Shown: positions 27,979 to 37,354 of the stretch, in pieces
Layout of the letters: each line of letters opens with the position of its first letter
Numbering within the stretch: the first letter of the stretch is position 1
NCBI RefSeq assembly: GCF_006439395.2
Contig: NZ_CP083950.1
Coordinates: 6,189,001-6,253,000, forward strand
DNA length: 64,000 nucleotides
Reading direction: 5' to 3'
Origin: Mesorhizobium sp. B4-1-4
GTDB lineage: Bacteria > Pseudomonadota > Alphaproteobacteria > Rhizobiales > Rhizobiaceae
Translations under genes and position numbers: made by a program
Notes under the pieces: generated by a model
What the model was told of the DNA's origin: nothing
The model's input: the letters and a program-made list of their open reading frames with translations, nothing else
Databases searched by the model: none

Positions 27979-28783
27979 ATGGAATACACTCAGATCGCCG
28001 TGGAACGCCGCGGTAACGTGGCCTGGCTCTTTCACGACCGTCCCGGTGCACGCAACGCCGAAAGCATGCAGCTTCTTGACGAGCTTGATCATGCTTTGCA
28101 GTCAGCGATCGATGCTGAGGACGTGCGCGTGATCGTGGTCGGTGGCAAAGGCGATCACTTTTCAGCTGGCCACGATCTCAAGGAGGCACAGGCCAAGCGT
28201 GCAGAATTTACTGTTGAAGAGCGCTTCGCGTACGAAGAGCGCCGTTATCTCGGCTACGCAATGCGAATCTGGGATTGTCCCAAGCCTACGATTGCCAGCG
28301 TGCAGGGAGCTTGTGTCGCTGGTGGTTTCATGGTTGCCAACATGTGCGACATGATCGTGGCCTCTGACGATGCTTTCTTCGCCGATCCAGTCTGTAACAC
28401 GCTGGCCAGCGCCGCCGTCGAAGTGTTGTGTCATCCTTGGGTCATGGGTTTGCGGACCGCAAAGGAGTTCCTTTTTACCGGCCGCCGCATGAGCGCGGAG
28501 GAGGCGCAACGGGTCGGCATGGTAAACCGCGTCGTGCAACGTGCTGAACTCGAAGCTGCCACGACGGAGCTTGCCGAAAAGATAGCCGCTGCCCCGCCTT
28601 TTGCCACGATGCTGACCAAGCGCTCACTCAACCGGACGGCCGATATGCAGGGGCTTCAGGAATGCGCTCCAGAGCCATTTCGATACGCACCAGCTCTCGC
28701 ACGTAAGCGACGAGTACCGTCGCATGCGCGAGCAGGGCATTGCGGCTGCCATTTCGCGCGGCAGGAATCAAACTGCGGGCTGA
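27979..28783 (+). pseudogene. Enoyl-CoA hydratase/isomerase, frameshifted near the C-terminus
   Basis: The first about 220 residues are a normal crotonase-fold protein: GDHFSAGHDLKEAQAKRAEF (oxyanion hole and CoA site) and VQGACVAGGFMVANMCDMIV. Near 28650, after NRTADMQGLQ, the frame is lost. One frame over, the expected tail continues: RNALQSHFDTHQLSHVSDEY, then RRMREQGIAAAISRG and a stop at 28783. A single-base indel explains it, so this is either recent inactivation or a sequence error. Uncorrected, the frame runs to 28842 with a nonsense tail. It would hydrate a 2-enoyl-CoA in beta-oxidation-like catabolism. An operator-like repeat lies just upstream. Confidence 0.8.
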
Positions 28784-28838
28784 ACGCGTTCGCACCATCG
28801 TGCGAGAGCAGAAGAGTCTTCACAAAGTCGAGCAGCGC

Positions 28839-29021
28839 ATGAGCACCGTCGGATCTGTAGCAGTCGAACGTTCTTACCCGTGGATGAAGTCCTATCCGCC
28901 CGCCATTCGTTGGGACGCGCCGATCCAATGCTTCTCACTCGGCAATTACCTGGCCCGCAGCGCGGCGCGATATCCCGGCCGCACCGCCTTCATCTACCGC
29001 GACAGCCAGAAATCCGCATAA
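28839..29021 (+). pseudogene. N-terminal stub of an acyl-CoA ligase
   Basis: The frame from ATG 28839 reads about 60 residues, including YPWMKSYPPAIRWDAPI and YLARSAARYPGRTAFIYRDS, then stops. This is the start of long-chain acyl-CoA synthetases (YPWLKSYPPGI.WDAPI.., AARYPDRPAI). Everything after is missing. It follows the frameshifted hydratase and precedes an amidase by 22 bp, so a beta-oxidation operon was cut here. Confidence 0.65.
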
Positions 29022-29043
29022 TTCAGAGAGGAAGACCTGCCGC

Positions 29044-30450
29044 ATGGACTCTGCCACCGCAGGCTTTATGCCAGCCATCGAGCTGGCTGAGCTGATCCGC
29101 ACCAAAAAGGTTTCGCCGGTCGAGTACATGGGTGTCCTGCTCGCCCGTATTGCGGAGCTGGAGCCAAAGGTGAACGCCTTCGCTTATCTCGATGCGGGTC
29201 GGGCGATGGATAGGGCGAAAAAAGCGGAAGCGGTGCTGGCGAGCGGCGGGCGAATTGGCCGGTTGTGTGGCGTGCCCGTCACCATCAAAGACTTTGTGGC
29301 GGTTAAGGACATGCCGGCACAGCGCGGCAGCAAGATCTTTGTCGGCGATCGTTCGATCGAGGATTCCCCATTCGTGTCGCGCCTGCAGGACGAGGGGGCG
29401 ATTGTCCTAGGCAAGACGACCGTGTCAGAGTTCGGCTGGAGCGGTATCTCACGCAGCCCCCTCACAGGCATCACCAGCAACCCTTGGAAGCTTGGCTATA
29501 ACGCTGGTGCGTCCTCGGCCGGCGCCGGCGCCGCGGCAGCCGCAGGCTATGGCCCGCTGCATCAGGGAGGTGATGGGGCGGGATCGATTCGTATGCCTGC
29601 GCATTTCTGTGGTGTGTTCGGACTGAAGCCGAGCTTCGGGCGCGTGCCGTACTATCCGGTTGGCGTGGGCGACTTGACGGCCCATATTGGGCCGATGACA
29701 CGCACTGTTGCCGACAGCGCGTTAATGCTCGACGTCATGGCGGGGCCGCATTTCCTCGACTACACCTCGCTTGAGGCGGGGCCCGCCAACTATCTCGCCC
29801 GACTGGACTACGGGGTAAAAGGAAGGCGGATCGCGTACAGCCCAGATCTTGGCATTGCTCGCGTTGACCCGCAAGTCGCAAAGCTGGTGAGGACCGCGGC
29901 AGCACGTTTTGCGGAACTTGGCGCCGTCGTCGAGGAGGTGTCCACTTCTTGGGCGAAGGACGGACCGGAGCTGATACGCTTCTTCTGGTCTGCCCATATG
30001 AGCCGTCATGCACGACACTTGCCGAAATGGGAGGCGGAGATGGACCCCGGGCTCGTCGCCTGCATCAAGCAAGGGCAGAACATCTCCGTTGCGCGTTACC
30101 TAGAAATGCGCGAGCGGAAGATGGCTTACGTCGCAAACATCCACCGCTGGTTTCAAGATTGGGACTTTTTGTTGACGCCGTCCGTATCGGTCGCCGCTTT
30201 TCCGGCCGAAAAGTTGATGCCCGACCATTGGCCGACACATCCTTGGGATTGGCTAATGTGGGCTGAGTTCTCGCACCCGTTCAACATGTCTTGGAACCCA
30301 GCCGCAAGCGTGCCATGCGGCTTCACCTCTGATGGGCTGCCGGTCGGTCTGCAGATTGTCGGCAAACGCTTCGACGATCTTGGCGTGCTGCAGGCCTCGG
30401 CCGCATTCGAACGTCTGCAGCCATGGGCGAGCAATCGCCCACGCCTTTGA
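29044..30450 (+). CDS. Amidase signature enzyme
   Basis: A 468-residue amidase. Catalytic Lys is in GVPVTIKDFVAV (about residue 83), cis-Ser in NAGASSAGAGAAAAAGYG (about 159), and nucleophile Ser in GDGAGSIRMPAHFCGVFG (about 183). The signature differs from the two NylA-like amidases (GASSAG instead of GGSSGG), so it belongs to another subgroup. GAGGAAG lies upstream of ATG 29044. It follows an acyl-CoA ligase stub and precedes a class III aminotransferase, so amide hydrolysis could feed an amine or amino acid to that enzyme. Confidence 0.87.
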   Translation: MDSATAGFMPAIELAELIRTKKVSPVEYMGVLLARIAELEPKVNAFAYLDAGRAMDRAKKAEAVLASGGRIGRLCGVPVTIKDFVAVKDMPAQRGSKIFVGDRSIEDSPFVSRLQDEGAIVLGKTTVSEFGWSGISRSPLTGITSNPWKLGYNAGASSAGAGAAAAAGYGPLHQGGDGAGSIRMPAHFCGVFGLKPSFGRVPYYPVGVGDLTAHIGPMTRTVADSALMLDVMAGPHFLDYTSLEAGPANYLARLDYGVKGRRIAYSPDLGIARVDPQVAKLVRTAAARFAELGAVVEEVSTSWAKDGPELIRFFWSAHMSRHARHLPKWEAEMDPGLVACIKQGQNISVARYLEMRERKMAYVANIHRWFQDWDFLLTPSVSVAAFPAEKLMPDHWPTHPWDWLMWAEFSHPFNMSWNPAASVPCGFTSDGLPVGLQIVGKRFDDLGVLQASAAFERLQPWASNRPRL

Positions 30451-30544
30451 CACCCAGATAGCTGCTCCAACGAAAGCGCATCGACTACGGACGGGATTAA
30501 AGACCGGGATAATGTCCAGGATCAAACAAAGGACTTCGAACAGC

Positions 30545-31903
30545 ATGCCAACATCGCCAATTGCCGAAGGCCACAACTCTGTAGGTCACCACTCACGAGA
30601 GGCATTCGCGCGTGCGCGCGGGGTGTTCCCTGACGGTACGACGCGGGTCACGATCGAGCGGGACCCGATTCCACGCTACATGGGGCGGGGCGAAGGGGCC
30701 TATCTCATCGATCTGGATGGGCGCCGCTTTCTCGACTTAAACGGCAACTTCACAGTGCTCATCCATGGCCATGGATTCCCCCCGGTCGTGGAGGCGGTGA
30801 TACGCCAGCTCCAGTCGGGCACCTGCTTCGCTAATCCAACCTTGGCAGAAATCGACTTGGCCGAGTTGATCTGTGAGCGCGTTCCTGGCGTTGAGACAAT
30901 CCGCTTCGTCAATACTGGGACAGAAGCCGTGATGTTCGCGGTGAAGGCGGCGCGCGCCTTCACCGGTCGCTCGGCGATCGCCAAGATCGAAGGCGCCTAT
31001 CATGGAACTTATGACTGGGTAGAAGTGAGCCAGGCAAGCGGGCCCGCAAATTGGGGTGCCCCCGAAGCTCCTGCCGCCGTTCCATCCTACCGCGGCATGC
31101 CCGACTCGGTACTAAGCGAGGTCATCACGCTCCGCTTCAACGATGCTGTACTGGCCGAGCAGCTAATTGAGGCTAATGCTTCCAGGTTGGCAGCCATCGT
31201 GATCGATCCGATGCCCGGCAGAGCTGGCCTCATCCCCCCGACACCGGAGTTCGTCGCGGCGGTTCAGCAGGTCGCCAGGAAGCATGGAATCCTGATCATC
31301 GGCGATGAGGTGCTGAATTTTCGACAGGGCTACGAAGGAGCGTCAGCCCGGTACGGCCTGAAGCCAGATCTCTTCACCTTCGGCAAGATCATCGGTGGGG
31401 GGCTGCCGATCGGCGCCATCGCCGGTCGGCGCGACGTGATGCGTGTCTTCGACGCCTCAGAGGGCAAGCCAGGCGTTCCCCAGGGCGGAACTTTCTCGGC
31501 CAATCCTCTGTCAATGGTTGCCGGCTTCGCATCGATGCAGGCTCTTGACCATGCGGCGTTCGCTCATCTGGAGTCGCTCGGCGACAGGCTTCGCAGTCAA
31601 TTGGACGCTGCGGTCGCACGACATGGAGCTCCCTTCTCCATCTCGGGGGCCGCGTCTCTCTTCCGGATCCATCCGAAGGCAGTCCTTCCGCGGGAAACCC
31701 GCGAAGCCGTTCTGATGGGGCCGGAGGCGCACGCCATGCTAGAACTCACTCGAACGTTCGCCGAGCACGGCATCATCATACCGAATGGGGCGGGCGCTTG
31801 CCTGTCGACGCCGATGACGACCGCGGACACAGACCTAGTGTCAACGGTTTTCGAACATTTCCTTGCCACACGTGGCGATCTCATCGAACGCTTGCCACGA
31901 TGA
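30545..31903 (+). CDS. Class III aminotransferase (glutamate-1-semialdehyde aminomutase-like)
   Basis: A 452-residue PLP enzyme. Its N-terminal region resembles GSA aminomutases: FPDGTTRVTIERDPIPRYM and RGEGAYLIDLDGRRFLDLNG. IIGDEVLNFRQGYEG contains the PLP Asp, and LFTFGKIIGGGLPIGAIAGR carries the Schiff-base Lys. No other haem-biosynthesis gene is near, so a catabolic transaminase or aminomutase role is more likely. ATG 30545 is chosen (AAAGGA about 11 bp upstream); ATG 30512 is an alternative that adds 11 residues. It probably forms an operon with the upstream amidase (94 bp gap). Confidence 0.83.
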   Translation: MPTSPIAEGHNSVGHHSREAFARARGVFPDGTTRVTIERDPIPRYMGRGEGAYLIDLDGRRFLDLNGNFTVLIHGHGFPPVVEAVIRQLQSGTCFANPTLAEIDLAELICERVPGVETIRFVNTGTEAVMFAVKAARAFTGRSAIAKIEGAYHGTYDWVEVSQASGPANWGAPEAPAAVPSYRGMPDSVLSEVITLRFNDAVLAEQLIEANASRLAAIVIDPMPGRAGLIPPTPEFVAAVQQVARKHGILIIGDEVLNFRQGYEGASARYGLKPDLFTFGKIIGGGLPIGAIAGRRDVMRVFDASEGKPGVPQGGTFSANPLSMVAGFASMQALDHAAFAHLESLGDRLRSQLDAAVARHGAPFSISGAASLFRIHPKAVLPRETREAVLMGPEAHAMLELTRTFAEHGIIIPNGAGACLSTPMTTADTDLVSTVFEHFLATRGDLIERLPR

Positions 31904-32178
31904 ATGCCGCAAACCCGCAGTCGCAGCTAAACAATTGTACGTGCAAGCGCGATGGTTTGAGACGAAGGCACGCCCTAAGTGAATCGGCCCCGAGGGTTGC
32001 AGTAGGGGCAGTGAGAACGGGCTGGCGTTTCATTTGTGGTCAGCCAATGCCGGATCTGTTTCAGAAGGGACCCTGTTTTGGCGCAGCCATTGTCATCGTG
32101 TGGTCCATAATGTCGTAAAATAACTGGTGAGTGGAGTACACGAAAGTCTCCATTTGCCCAAAATCGAGAGTATGTTCA

Positions 32179-32880
32179 ATGTCATCGCAAACGGCGCGCT
32201 CACTCGGTGTACTGAATCTCGAAAGAGGTGCGAAAGCCGGGGACTCTTCTGCAGAGGAGGCCATCGGCACCTTCCGACGTTGCCTAGACTTGCCCCTAAT
32301 CGCAGAAACCGTAGCTGGCGCGTGGGCCGACAACGTGATACGTGGCGACCCGAGCCTTGAGTCAGCGTATGTGGCTGCTGCGCAGCGCCTAGTTGAGCGC
32401 GGCGCTGTAGCAATCACGGCAAATTGCGGCTACTCTATTAGGCACCAAGCCGCCGTGGCTGCGGCAGTTCGTGTGCCCGTAGTGGTATCGAGCCTTGTTG
32501 TGCTGCCCTCGCTGCTTCGCCAATTGCCAAGCTCTGCCAAAGTCGCAGTAATAGCGGCTGACGCCACCTGTCTACAAGACGATTTGCTTGGGATTGATGA
32601 TTCCTTGCAACGGCGGCGCGTAATCATAGGAGGGATCGAAGGTGGAACGTTGTGGAGAAACGAAATGCAGCGCCCACCGCCGCCCACTGATATCGCCGAT
32701 ATCCAGGCGGAAGTCTCCACGTGTGTTGCGCGTCTTCTTGCCGAACATCCGGAGATAGCCGCGTTAGTGTTTGAATGCACGGCATTCCCGCTGATTGCCC
32801 CCGCGATTCGACGCGAGACGGGTCTCCCCGTGTACGACATCACTACTTTATGCCGGCTCGCGTTTGCGGCCGCCGCTTGA
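32179..32880 (+). CDS. Asp/Glu racemase-superfamily protein
   Basis: A 233-residue protein of the two-cysteine aspartate/glutamate/hydantoin racemase fold. One putative catalytic Cys is in AVAITANCGYSIRHQAAV (about residue 88) and the second in ALVFECTAFPLIAPAIRR (about 200). It is paralogous to the protein at 45373, with a shared N-terminal RSLGILNLERG-type start, VEGAWADxVxRGDPxLESA and RPPPPTDxxDI. GAGAG sits 8 bp before ATG 32179; an earlier in-frame GTG at 32131 is less likely. It precedes the polyamine-type ABC operon by 62 bp. It may racemise or decarboxylate an imported amino acid derivative; the reaction is not proven. Confidence 0.75.
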   Translation: MSSQTARSLGVLNLERGAKAGDSSAEEAIGTFRRCLDLPLIAETVAGAWADNVIRGDPSLESAYVAAAQRLVERGAVAITANCGYSIRHQAAVAAAVRVPVVVSSLVVLPSLLRQLPSSAKVAVIAADATCLQDDLLGIDDSLQRRRVIIGGIEGGTLWRNEMQRPPPPTDIADIQAEVSTCVARLLAEHPEIAALVFECTAFPLIAPAIRRETGLPVYDITTLCRLAFAAAA

Positions 32881-32942
32881 ACTTGAGCGGGGCCGCGATT
32901 TTGCGGCGCTCTGCAACAACAATAAATAGGGGAACATAGACC

Positions 32943-34028
32943 ATGATCACGCTTTCACGTCGCGGCATTTTTAAAACGGCAGCGTCGGCTGCAGCCTTTG
33001 GCGCCGGAATCAGGAACCTCCAAATTCCCAGTGCGCGTGCAGCTGAAACGATCACTGCGGTTGAATGGGGTGGGGATTACTTTGAATCGATCAAGAAGAT
33101 CGCGGCGAAGCAATCTTTTGTGAACATCAACTGGCAGCTGCACACTGGTGGCGCTGCGGCGATTCTGCCCAAGATCAAGGCGATGTGGCCGCACCCCGGC
33201 ATAGATCTTCTGACCGGCTGGGATGTGACGTGGCAAGTTATCGCCAGTGAGGGTTGGGCGGAGCCGGTTACGGCGGAAAAAGTTCCTAATATTGCGGATA
33301 TTCCGAAAAAGCTTCTGGTCAAGGACAGCGCCGGGAATGTCATAAACATCCCTCGCACCTTGTCGTCGACCTTATGGTTTTATCGTGAAGACACCACCCC
33401 TTTCCCGATCACGAAGATCGACGACTTTTTGGACCCAAGGCTCAAGGGCAAGATTTGTTTCCCGATTCCGACACTGACCTCCAATCTCCAGATGGTCTCG
33501 ATGGCGCTGTACAAGGGCGGCGACGAGAAGAACATGGAGCCTGCCTGGGATTTCATGAAAAAGCTGGCGCGCAGTGGAAATATCGGTCGCGTCGCCAACT
33601 CCGACGTCGAGATCAGGAATTCCATTACTTCCGGCGAAACCAGCATCAGCTTCCAGGGCAATGGCGGGGGGCACGATCTGGTCAAGAACTTCCATACCCG
33701 GTATCTCAACAAGATGGACCCAAAGGCGACCGGCTTCGTGACCTTCTTCTATCAGGAGGGATGGTGCGTCCTGAAAGGCGGGAACACGGACGCCGCATTC
33801 AAATTCGCGAACTTTGCCATCAGTCCGGAAAGTGACGGCGAATTCAATCGGCTCATCGGAGCCATCCCTGCCAATGTGAAGGCGGAGCTATCCGAGGATG
33901 CCAAGCCCCTGGCGTTCAATAACGAAGAAATGGACAAGTACGCCTATATTCCCGACTGGCCTTATCTGTCCAAGCAGAGCGATGCCTGGATGAAGCGTTG
34001 GGAACAGGAGATCGCGCCTCTCCTTTAG
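32943..34028 (+). CDS. ABC transporter substrate-binding protein (spermidine/putrescine type), Tat signal
   Basis: A 361-residue periplasmic binding protein. The N-terminus SRRGIFKTAASAAAFGAG, then SARA, looks like a twin-arginine (Tat) signal with an AxA-type cleavage site. The mature part contains WGGDYFESIKKIA and DLLTGWDVTWQVIASEGW, then FYREDTTPFP, a type II fold as in PotD. It heads a complete importer: two permeases and an ATPase follow closely on the same strand. The ligand could be a polyamine, an amino acid or a related cation, which cannot be decided from sequence. Confidence 0.87.
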   Translation: MITLSRRGIFKTAASAAAFGAGIRNLQIPSARAAETITAVEWGGDYFESIKKIAAKQSFVNINWQLHTGGAAAILPKIKAMWPHPGIDLLTGWDVTWQVIASEGWAEPVTAEKVPNIADIPKKLLVKDSAGNVINIPRTLSSTLWFYREDTTPFPITKIDDFLDPRLKGKICFPIPTLTSNLQMVSMALYKGGDEKNMEPAWDFMKKLARSGNIGRVANSDVEIRNSITSGETSISFQGNGGGHDLVKNFHTRYLNKMDPKATGFVTFFYQEGWCVLKGGNTDAAFKFANFAISPESDGEFNRLIGAIPANVKAELSEDAKPLAFNNEEMDKYAYIPDWPYLSKQSDAWMKRWEQEIAPLL

Positions 34029-34083
34029 CCGTGGACCGTTCCGATCTTGCGCCGGGCCCCAAGTCGTTGGCTGGAGAGATTGA

Positions 34084-34932
34084 ATGAATCGTACACGATC
34101 CCAGATGCTGCTGCTGCTCCCGGCGGCAGCGGTATTTGTCCTCTTCCTTGTGCTTCCACTGCTAACTGTGGTTGAAGAGAGCTTTCGGACATTCACCCCA
34201 GGTCGAATTGGGGCCGTAGCGGGGGCTCCGCTTACCACCGAGAACTACACGGAGCTCTTCGTCCCGGTCTACGGCCGGTACTTCCTGCAAACCTATGTCC
34301 TGGCGTTCATTGCATCCGTTATCGCCATTATCATTGCCTTTCCGATCGCGTACTACATCGCGAGGAATGCATCCGCGGGGATCCGAAAAATCTGGATTTC
34401 CGCTCTCGTGGGGCTGATGTTCTTAAGCTCTCTGGTTCGAATCTATGCGATTCAGCTAACCTTTGGCTCCGTCGGGATACTTGCCCCGATCATGGCCTTC
34501 TTCGGCGTGAATATGAATGGCGGACCGTATATAAACTTCGTTATCATCATCGGACTGCTTCACTACGAAATACCCATGTCGATCCTGATCGTGATTGGCG
34601 CGATACTGAATCTCAACCCCCGCTTGACCGAGGCGGCCCAGTCTCTTGGCGCATCGGCATTGGCATCTCATCTTACAGTGACGATCCCCTTGTGCATAAA
34701 GGGGCTGGTCTCTGCGTTCCTGGTTTCAATGACGCTCGGCGTAAGCGCCTTCGCCATACCCTGGATCCTCGGGCGCGGGCGTGTGCTGTTCATTTCAAAC
34801 CTAATTTACAGCCGCTTCAGCGAGGTCGCGAACTATTCCAGCGGCGCAGCAATTTCAATTGTCATGATAGTGCTGTCCTTACTGATGATTTTCATCTTAT
34901 CCAGGCTCACGACGCTACTTGACAGGACGTAA
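34084..34932 (+). CDS. ABC transporter permease (PotB-type)
   Basis: A 282-residue membrane protein with six predicted segments. The N-terminal segment LLLPAAAVFVLFLVLPLLTV and the cytoplasmic EAA loop RLTEAAQSLGASALASHLTV identify a binding-protein-dependent transport permease of the PotB/spermidine class. It pairs with the next gene, 3 bp downstream, to form the channel. Start ATG 34084 follows GGAGAG. Confidence 0.9.
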   Translation: MNRTRSQMLLLLPAAAVFVLFLVLPLLTVVEESFRTFTPGRIGAVAGAPLTTENYTELFVPVYGRYFLQTYVLAFIASVIAIIIAFPIAYYIARNASAGIRKIWISALVGLMFLSSLVRIYAIQLTFGSVGILAPIMAFFGVNMNGGPYINFVIIIGLLHYEIPMSILIVIGAILNLNPRLTEAAQSLGASALASHLTVTIPLCIKGLVSAFLVSMTLGVSAFAIPWILGRGRVLFISNLIYSRFSEVANYSSGAAISIVMIVLSLLMIFILSRLTTLLDRT

Positions 34933-34935
34933 GGC

Positions 34936-35763
34936 ATGTTTAGCAAACGAAATGTCGACGCCGGTTTTGCGAAACTGCTGAAACTGTTAATCGCGCTGAC
35001 CGCAGTGTTTCTAGCGCTTCCCGTGATCATGACCATAATAATGTCGTTTGATTCGCGTGACTACCTGGGCCCGTTCCCGCCTCCCGGCCTGTCGACAAAA
35101 TGGTTCAGTCAGTTTGTCAACAACGGCTATCTTTGGTCGGGATTTTATACCAGCCTGTTGCTCGCGACTGCGACGACCGCTGTCGCGACCGTGATTGGTG
35201 CCTTGGCCGCGCTGGCGATCAGTCGCATGTCTGCGCAATGGCGGGATCCTGTCACAACGGCGTTCCTGTCGCCCTTGGTGCTGCCAGGAGTTATCATTGG
35301 GTTTGCCTTGCTGATGGTGTTTTCGACAGTGAACATGGTGCCGACCTTTCTGAAGCTGCTCGCCGGGCACCTCATCATCACAATTCCCTTTACGATCAGA
35401 ATGACATTGATCGGGCTGACCGGCATAAGCGCTACCCTGCGCGAGGCAGCGCTGACCCTCGGCGCAAATGAGCGCCAAGCGTTCTTCACGGTCTCCTTGC
35501 CACTGGCCAGGAACAGCATTGCGGCCGGCGCAATCTTTGCCTTTGCGTTCTCGATGGATGATTTGACAATCAGCCTCTTTTTGAGTGACTTCAACACCTA
35601 TCCGTTTCCCGTCGCTCTCGTGAGTCTGATGAGGTCGAATTTCGATCTCACACTCGCCGCCGCCGCCGTCTTCCTGATGGGGCTGACTGCCGTTATTTTG
35701 TTCGTGTTTGATCGCGTGCTCGGTCTCGAGCGGGCCATTGGCCACGGCGTCTATGGGGCTTGA
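34936..35763 (+). CDS. ABC transporter permease (PotC-type)
   Basis: A 275-residue permease. The large first periplasmic loop SFDSRDYLGPFPPPGLSTKW and the EAA loop TLREAALTLGANERQAFFTV are PotC-like, and FSMDDLTISLFLSDF is a conserved late motif of PotC proteins. It begins 3 bp after the PotB-type gene and ends 4 bp before the ATPase start, so the operon is tight. It acts in the inner membrane as the second half of the channel. Confidence 0.9.
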   Translation: MFSKRNVDAGFAKLLKLLIALTAVFLALPVIMTIIMSFDSRDYLGPFPPPGLSTKWFSQFVNNGYLWSGFYTSLLLATATTAVATVIGALAALAISRMSAQWRDPVTTAFLSPLVLPGVIIGFALLMVFSTVNMVPTFLKLLAGHLIITIPFTIRMTLIGLTGISATLREAALTLGANERQAFFTVSLPLARNSIAAGAIFAFAFSMDDLTISLFLSDFNTYPFPVALVSLMRSNFDLTLAAAAVFLMGLTAVILFVFDRVLGLERAIGHGVYGA

Positions 35764-35767
35764 CCGG

Positions 35768-36853
35768 ATGAATGTTCTCGAACTGAAAAACGTTACCAAG
35801 AAATATGGCGAATTCGTCGCCGTTGATGACGTCTGTCTGGAGATAGAAAAAGGGAAGGTGCTTTCTCTTCTGGGGCCGAGCGGCTGCGGCAAAACAACGA
35901 CGCTCCGCATCATTGCCGGTTTTACCTCGCCGAACAGCGGAACCGTGGAGATCGCAGGCAAGGACGTTGGCCATTTGAAACCCTTTGAACGCAATGTCGG
36001 ACTTCTGTTTCAGGACTACGCGCTCTTCCCCCATATGACGATCGCCCAGAACGTTGCCTACGGCATGCGCTACCGCGGCACGCCGGCTTCGGCGATACCT
36101 TCTCGTGTCCAACAGATGCTGTCGCTCGTGCGCATGGTGGGGATGGATGCCAGATATCCCGGTCAGCTGAGCGGTGGGCAACAACAGCGTGTCGCGCTGG
36201 CACGGGCGCTTGCAACTGACCCCCAAATCGTTCTGCTGGACGAGCCCTTGTCGGCACTGGACGCAAAGCTTCGGCTGGAGTTGCGCATTGAGCTCAAGGA
36301 GATCCTCAGATCGGTCGGCGCAACCACTATCGTGGTTACCCACGATCAGGAGGAAGCCCTCAGCCTGGGCGATGAAGTCGTTGTCATGCACGCCGGCAGG
36401 ATGATCCAGCGCGGCTCGCCGACCGAGATCTATAAGGCCCCAGCGGATAAGTTCGTGGCAGAGTTCGTGGGCAGATCCAACTGGTTCCATGGAACAAGAC
36501 GTGGCCAATCGCGAGGGGGCTTCAGCACTTATGTCGCAAGCGATGACATTGAGATCCGCACCAGCCAGGATCAGTCGGACAAGCGTGCTGGTGCCGATCT
36601 TTGTGTGAGACCCGAGCACATCGAGCTCCTGGATGATGGATCCAGCGACGTTCGTGAGGATCCAAGCCAGAATGTTCTGGCCGGTACCGTACTCGACGTT
36701 GCCCCCCTTGGTTCGGATGTGCACGTCGTCGTCGAACTGCCGAACGAAAATCGCTTGCTGGTGATCCACAAGAACGTCGGCAGGACACCGGCAGTCATGC
36801 CCGGACAACCCGTCAGACTGCGCTTTGCAGCATCCGATGTCCTCGTCTTCTAG
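35768..36853 (+). CDS. ABC transporter ATP-binding protein (PotA-type)
   Basis: A 361-residue ATPase. Walker A is GPSGCGKTT (about residues 37-45), the Q-loop is in LLFQDYALFPHM, the signature is LSGGQQQRVALARAL (about 135), and Walker B is IVLLDEPLSALD (about 155), followed by the H-loop VTHDQEE. A C-terminal TOBE-type domain (about 280-360) includes DLCVRPEHIELLDD. These features are PotA-class. ATG 35768 is preferred over the upstream ATG 35753. It completes the importer that starts at 32943. Confidence 0.92.
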   Translation: MNVLELKNVTKKYGEFVAVDDVCLEIEKGKVLSLLGPSGCGKTTTLRIIAGFTSPNSGTVEIAGKDVGHLKPFERNVGLLFQDYALFPHMTIAQNVAYGMRYRGTPASAIPSRVQQMLSLVRMVGMDARYPGQLSGGQQQRVALARALATDPQIVLLDEPLSALDAKLRLELRIELKEILRSVGATTIVVTHDQEEALSLGDEVVVMHAGRMIQRGSPTEIYKAPADKFVAEFVGRSNWFHGTRRGQSRGGFSTYVASDDIEIRTSQDQSDKRAGADLCVRPEHIELLDDGSSDVREDPSQNVLAGTVLDVAPLGSDVHVVVELPNENRLLVIHKNVGRTPAVMPGQPVRLRFAASDVLVF

Positions 36854-36958
36854 GATGACAGGCTGATGAGGTGCACACGAGCTGAGCGCCGGCAAGGCTT
36901 CCAGGAACACTATTGGCCGTAACCCGGTTTCAGTCTCAGCAGCGGAGCGTCAAATCAA

Positions 36959-37354
36959 ATGATGAACGACATGAAGTCAGGTGTAATGGCTGGACCGGAC
37001 ATAGAGTACCAGAACCACCTTGCGGCCGGCCGCTTCATGATCCAGCGGGGTGTAAGCACCGGTAAGATGGTCTTTTTCCCTCGTGCCGTCGCACCGGTCA
37101 CCGGCGAAGAGTTGGAATGGGTTGGGGCCAGCGGGCGTGGTGTCGTCTATTCCACGACTGTGGTTCGCAAGCGCCCGCCCGAATCCGACGTCAATGTCGC
37201 GCTTATAGATTTGGAAGAAGGCGTCCGCATGATGAGCCGCGTCGAAGGCATCGATGCCCATTCCGTTCGGATCGGTATGGCCGTCGAGGCCCGGATCGTT
37301 CCGCACGAAGAGGGGCACCTGGTGGTTTTCGCCCCTCAGCAGGAGAAAGCCTGA
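36959..37354 (+). CDS. DUF35 OB-fold protein without zinc-ribbon cysteines
   Basis: A 131-residue protein of the DUF35 type that accompanies thiolase-like enzymes. The N-terminal YQNHLAAGRFMIQRGVSTGK and FFPRAVAP occupy the place where relatives have a rubredoxin-like zinc ribbon (IQRCxxCG..xPR..CP.C), but here all four Cys are missing. The C-terminal OB fold includes GRGVVYSTTVVRKRPP and DLEEGVRMMSRVEG, as expected. Its stop overlaps the ATG of the thiolase-like gene, so the two are translationally coupled. In the Ltp2-ChsH2 system a DUF35 domain is needed for aldolase activity of its thiolase-like partner. Confidence 0.8.
   Translation: MMNDMKSGVMAGPDIEYQNHLAAGRFMIQRGVSTGKMVFFPRAVAPVTGEELEWVGASGRGVVYSTTVVRKRPPESDVNVALIDLEEGVRMMSRVEGIDAHSVRIGMAVEARIVPHEEGHLVVFAPQQEKA

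Noticed and set aside
35011..35994. Long minus-strand ORF (327 codons) opposite the PotC- and PotA-type genes
   Set aside because: It mirrors two well-supported transporter genes, is full of low-complexity charged residues and shows no domain; it is a shadow of GC-rich coding sequence.
35693..36910. 405-codon minus-strand ORF opposite the PotA-type ATPase
   Set aside because: Antisense to clear Walker and signature motifs; its translation has no motif and no ribosome site.
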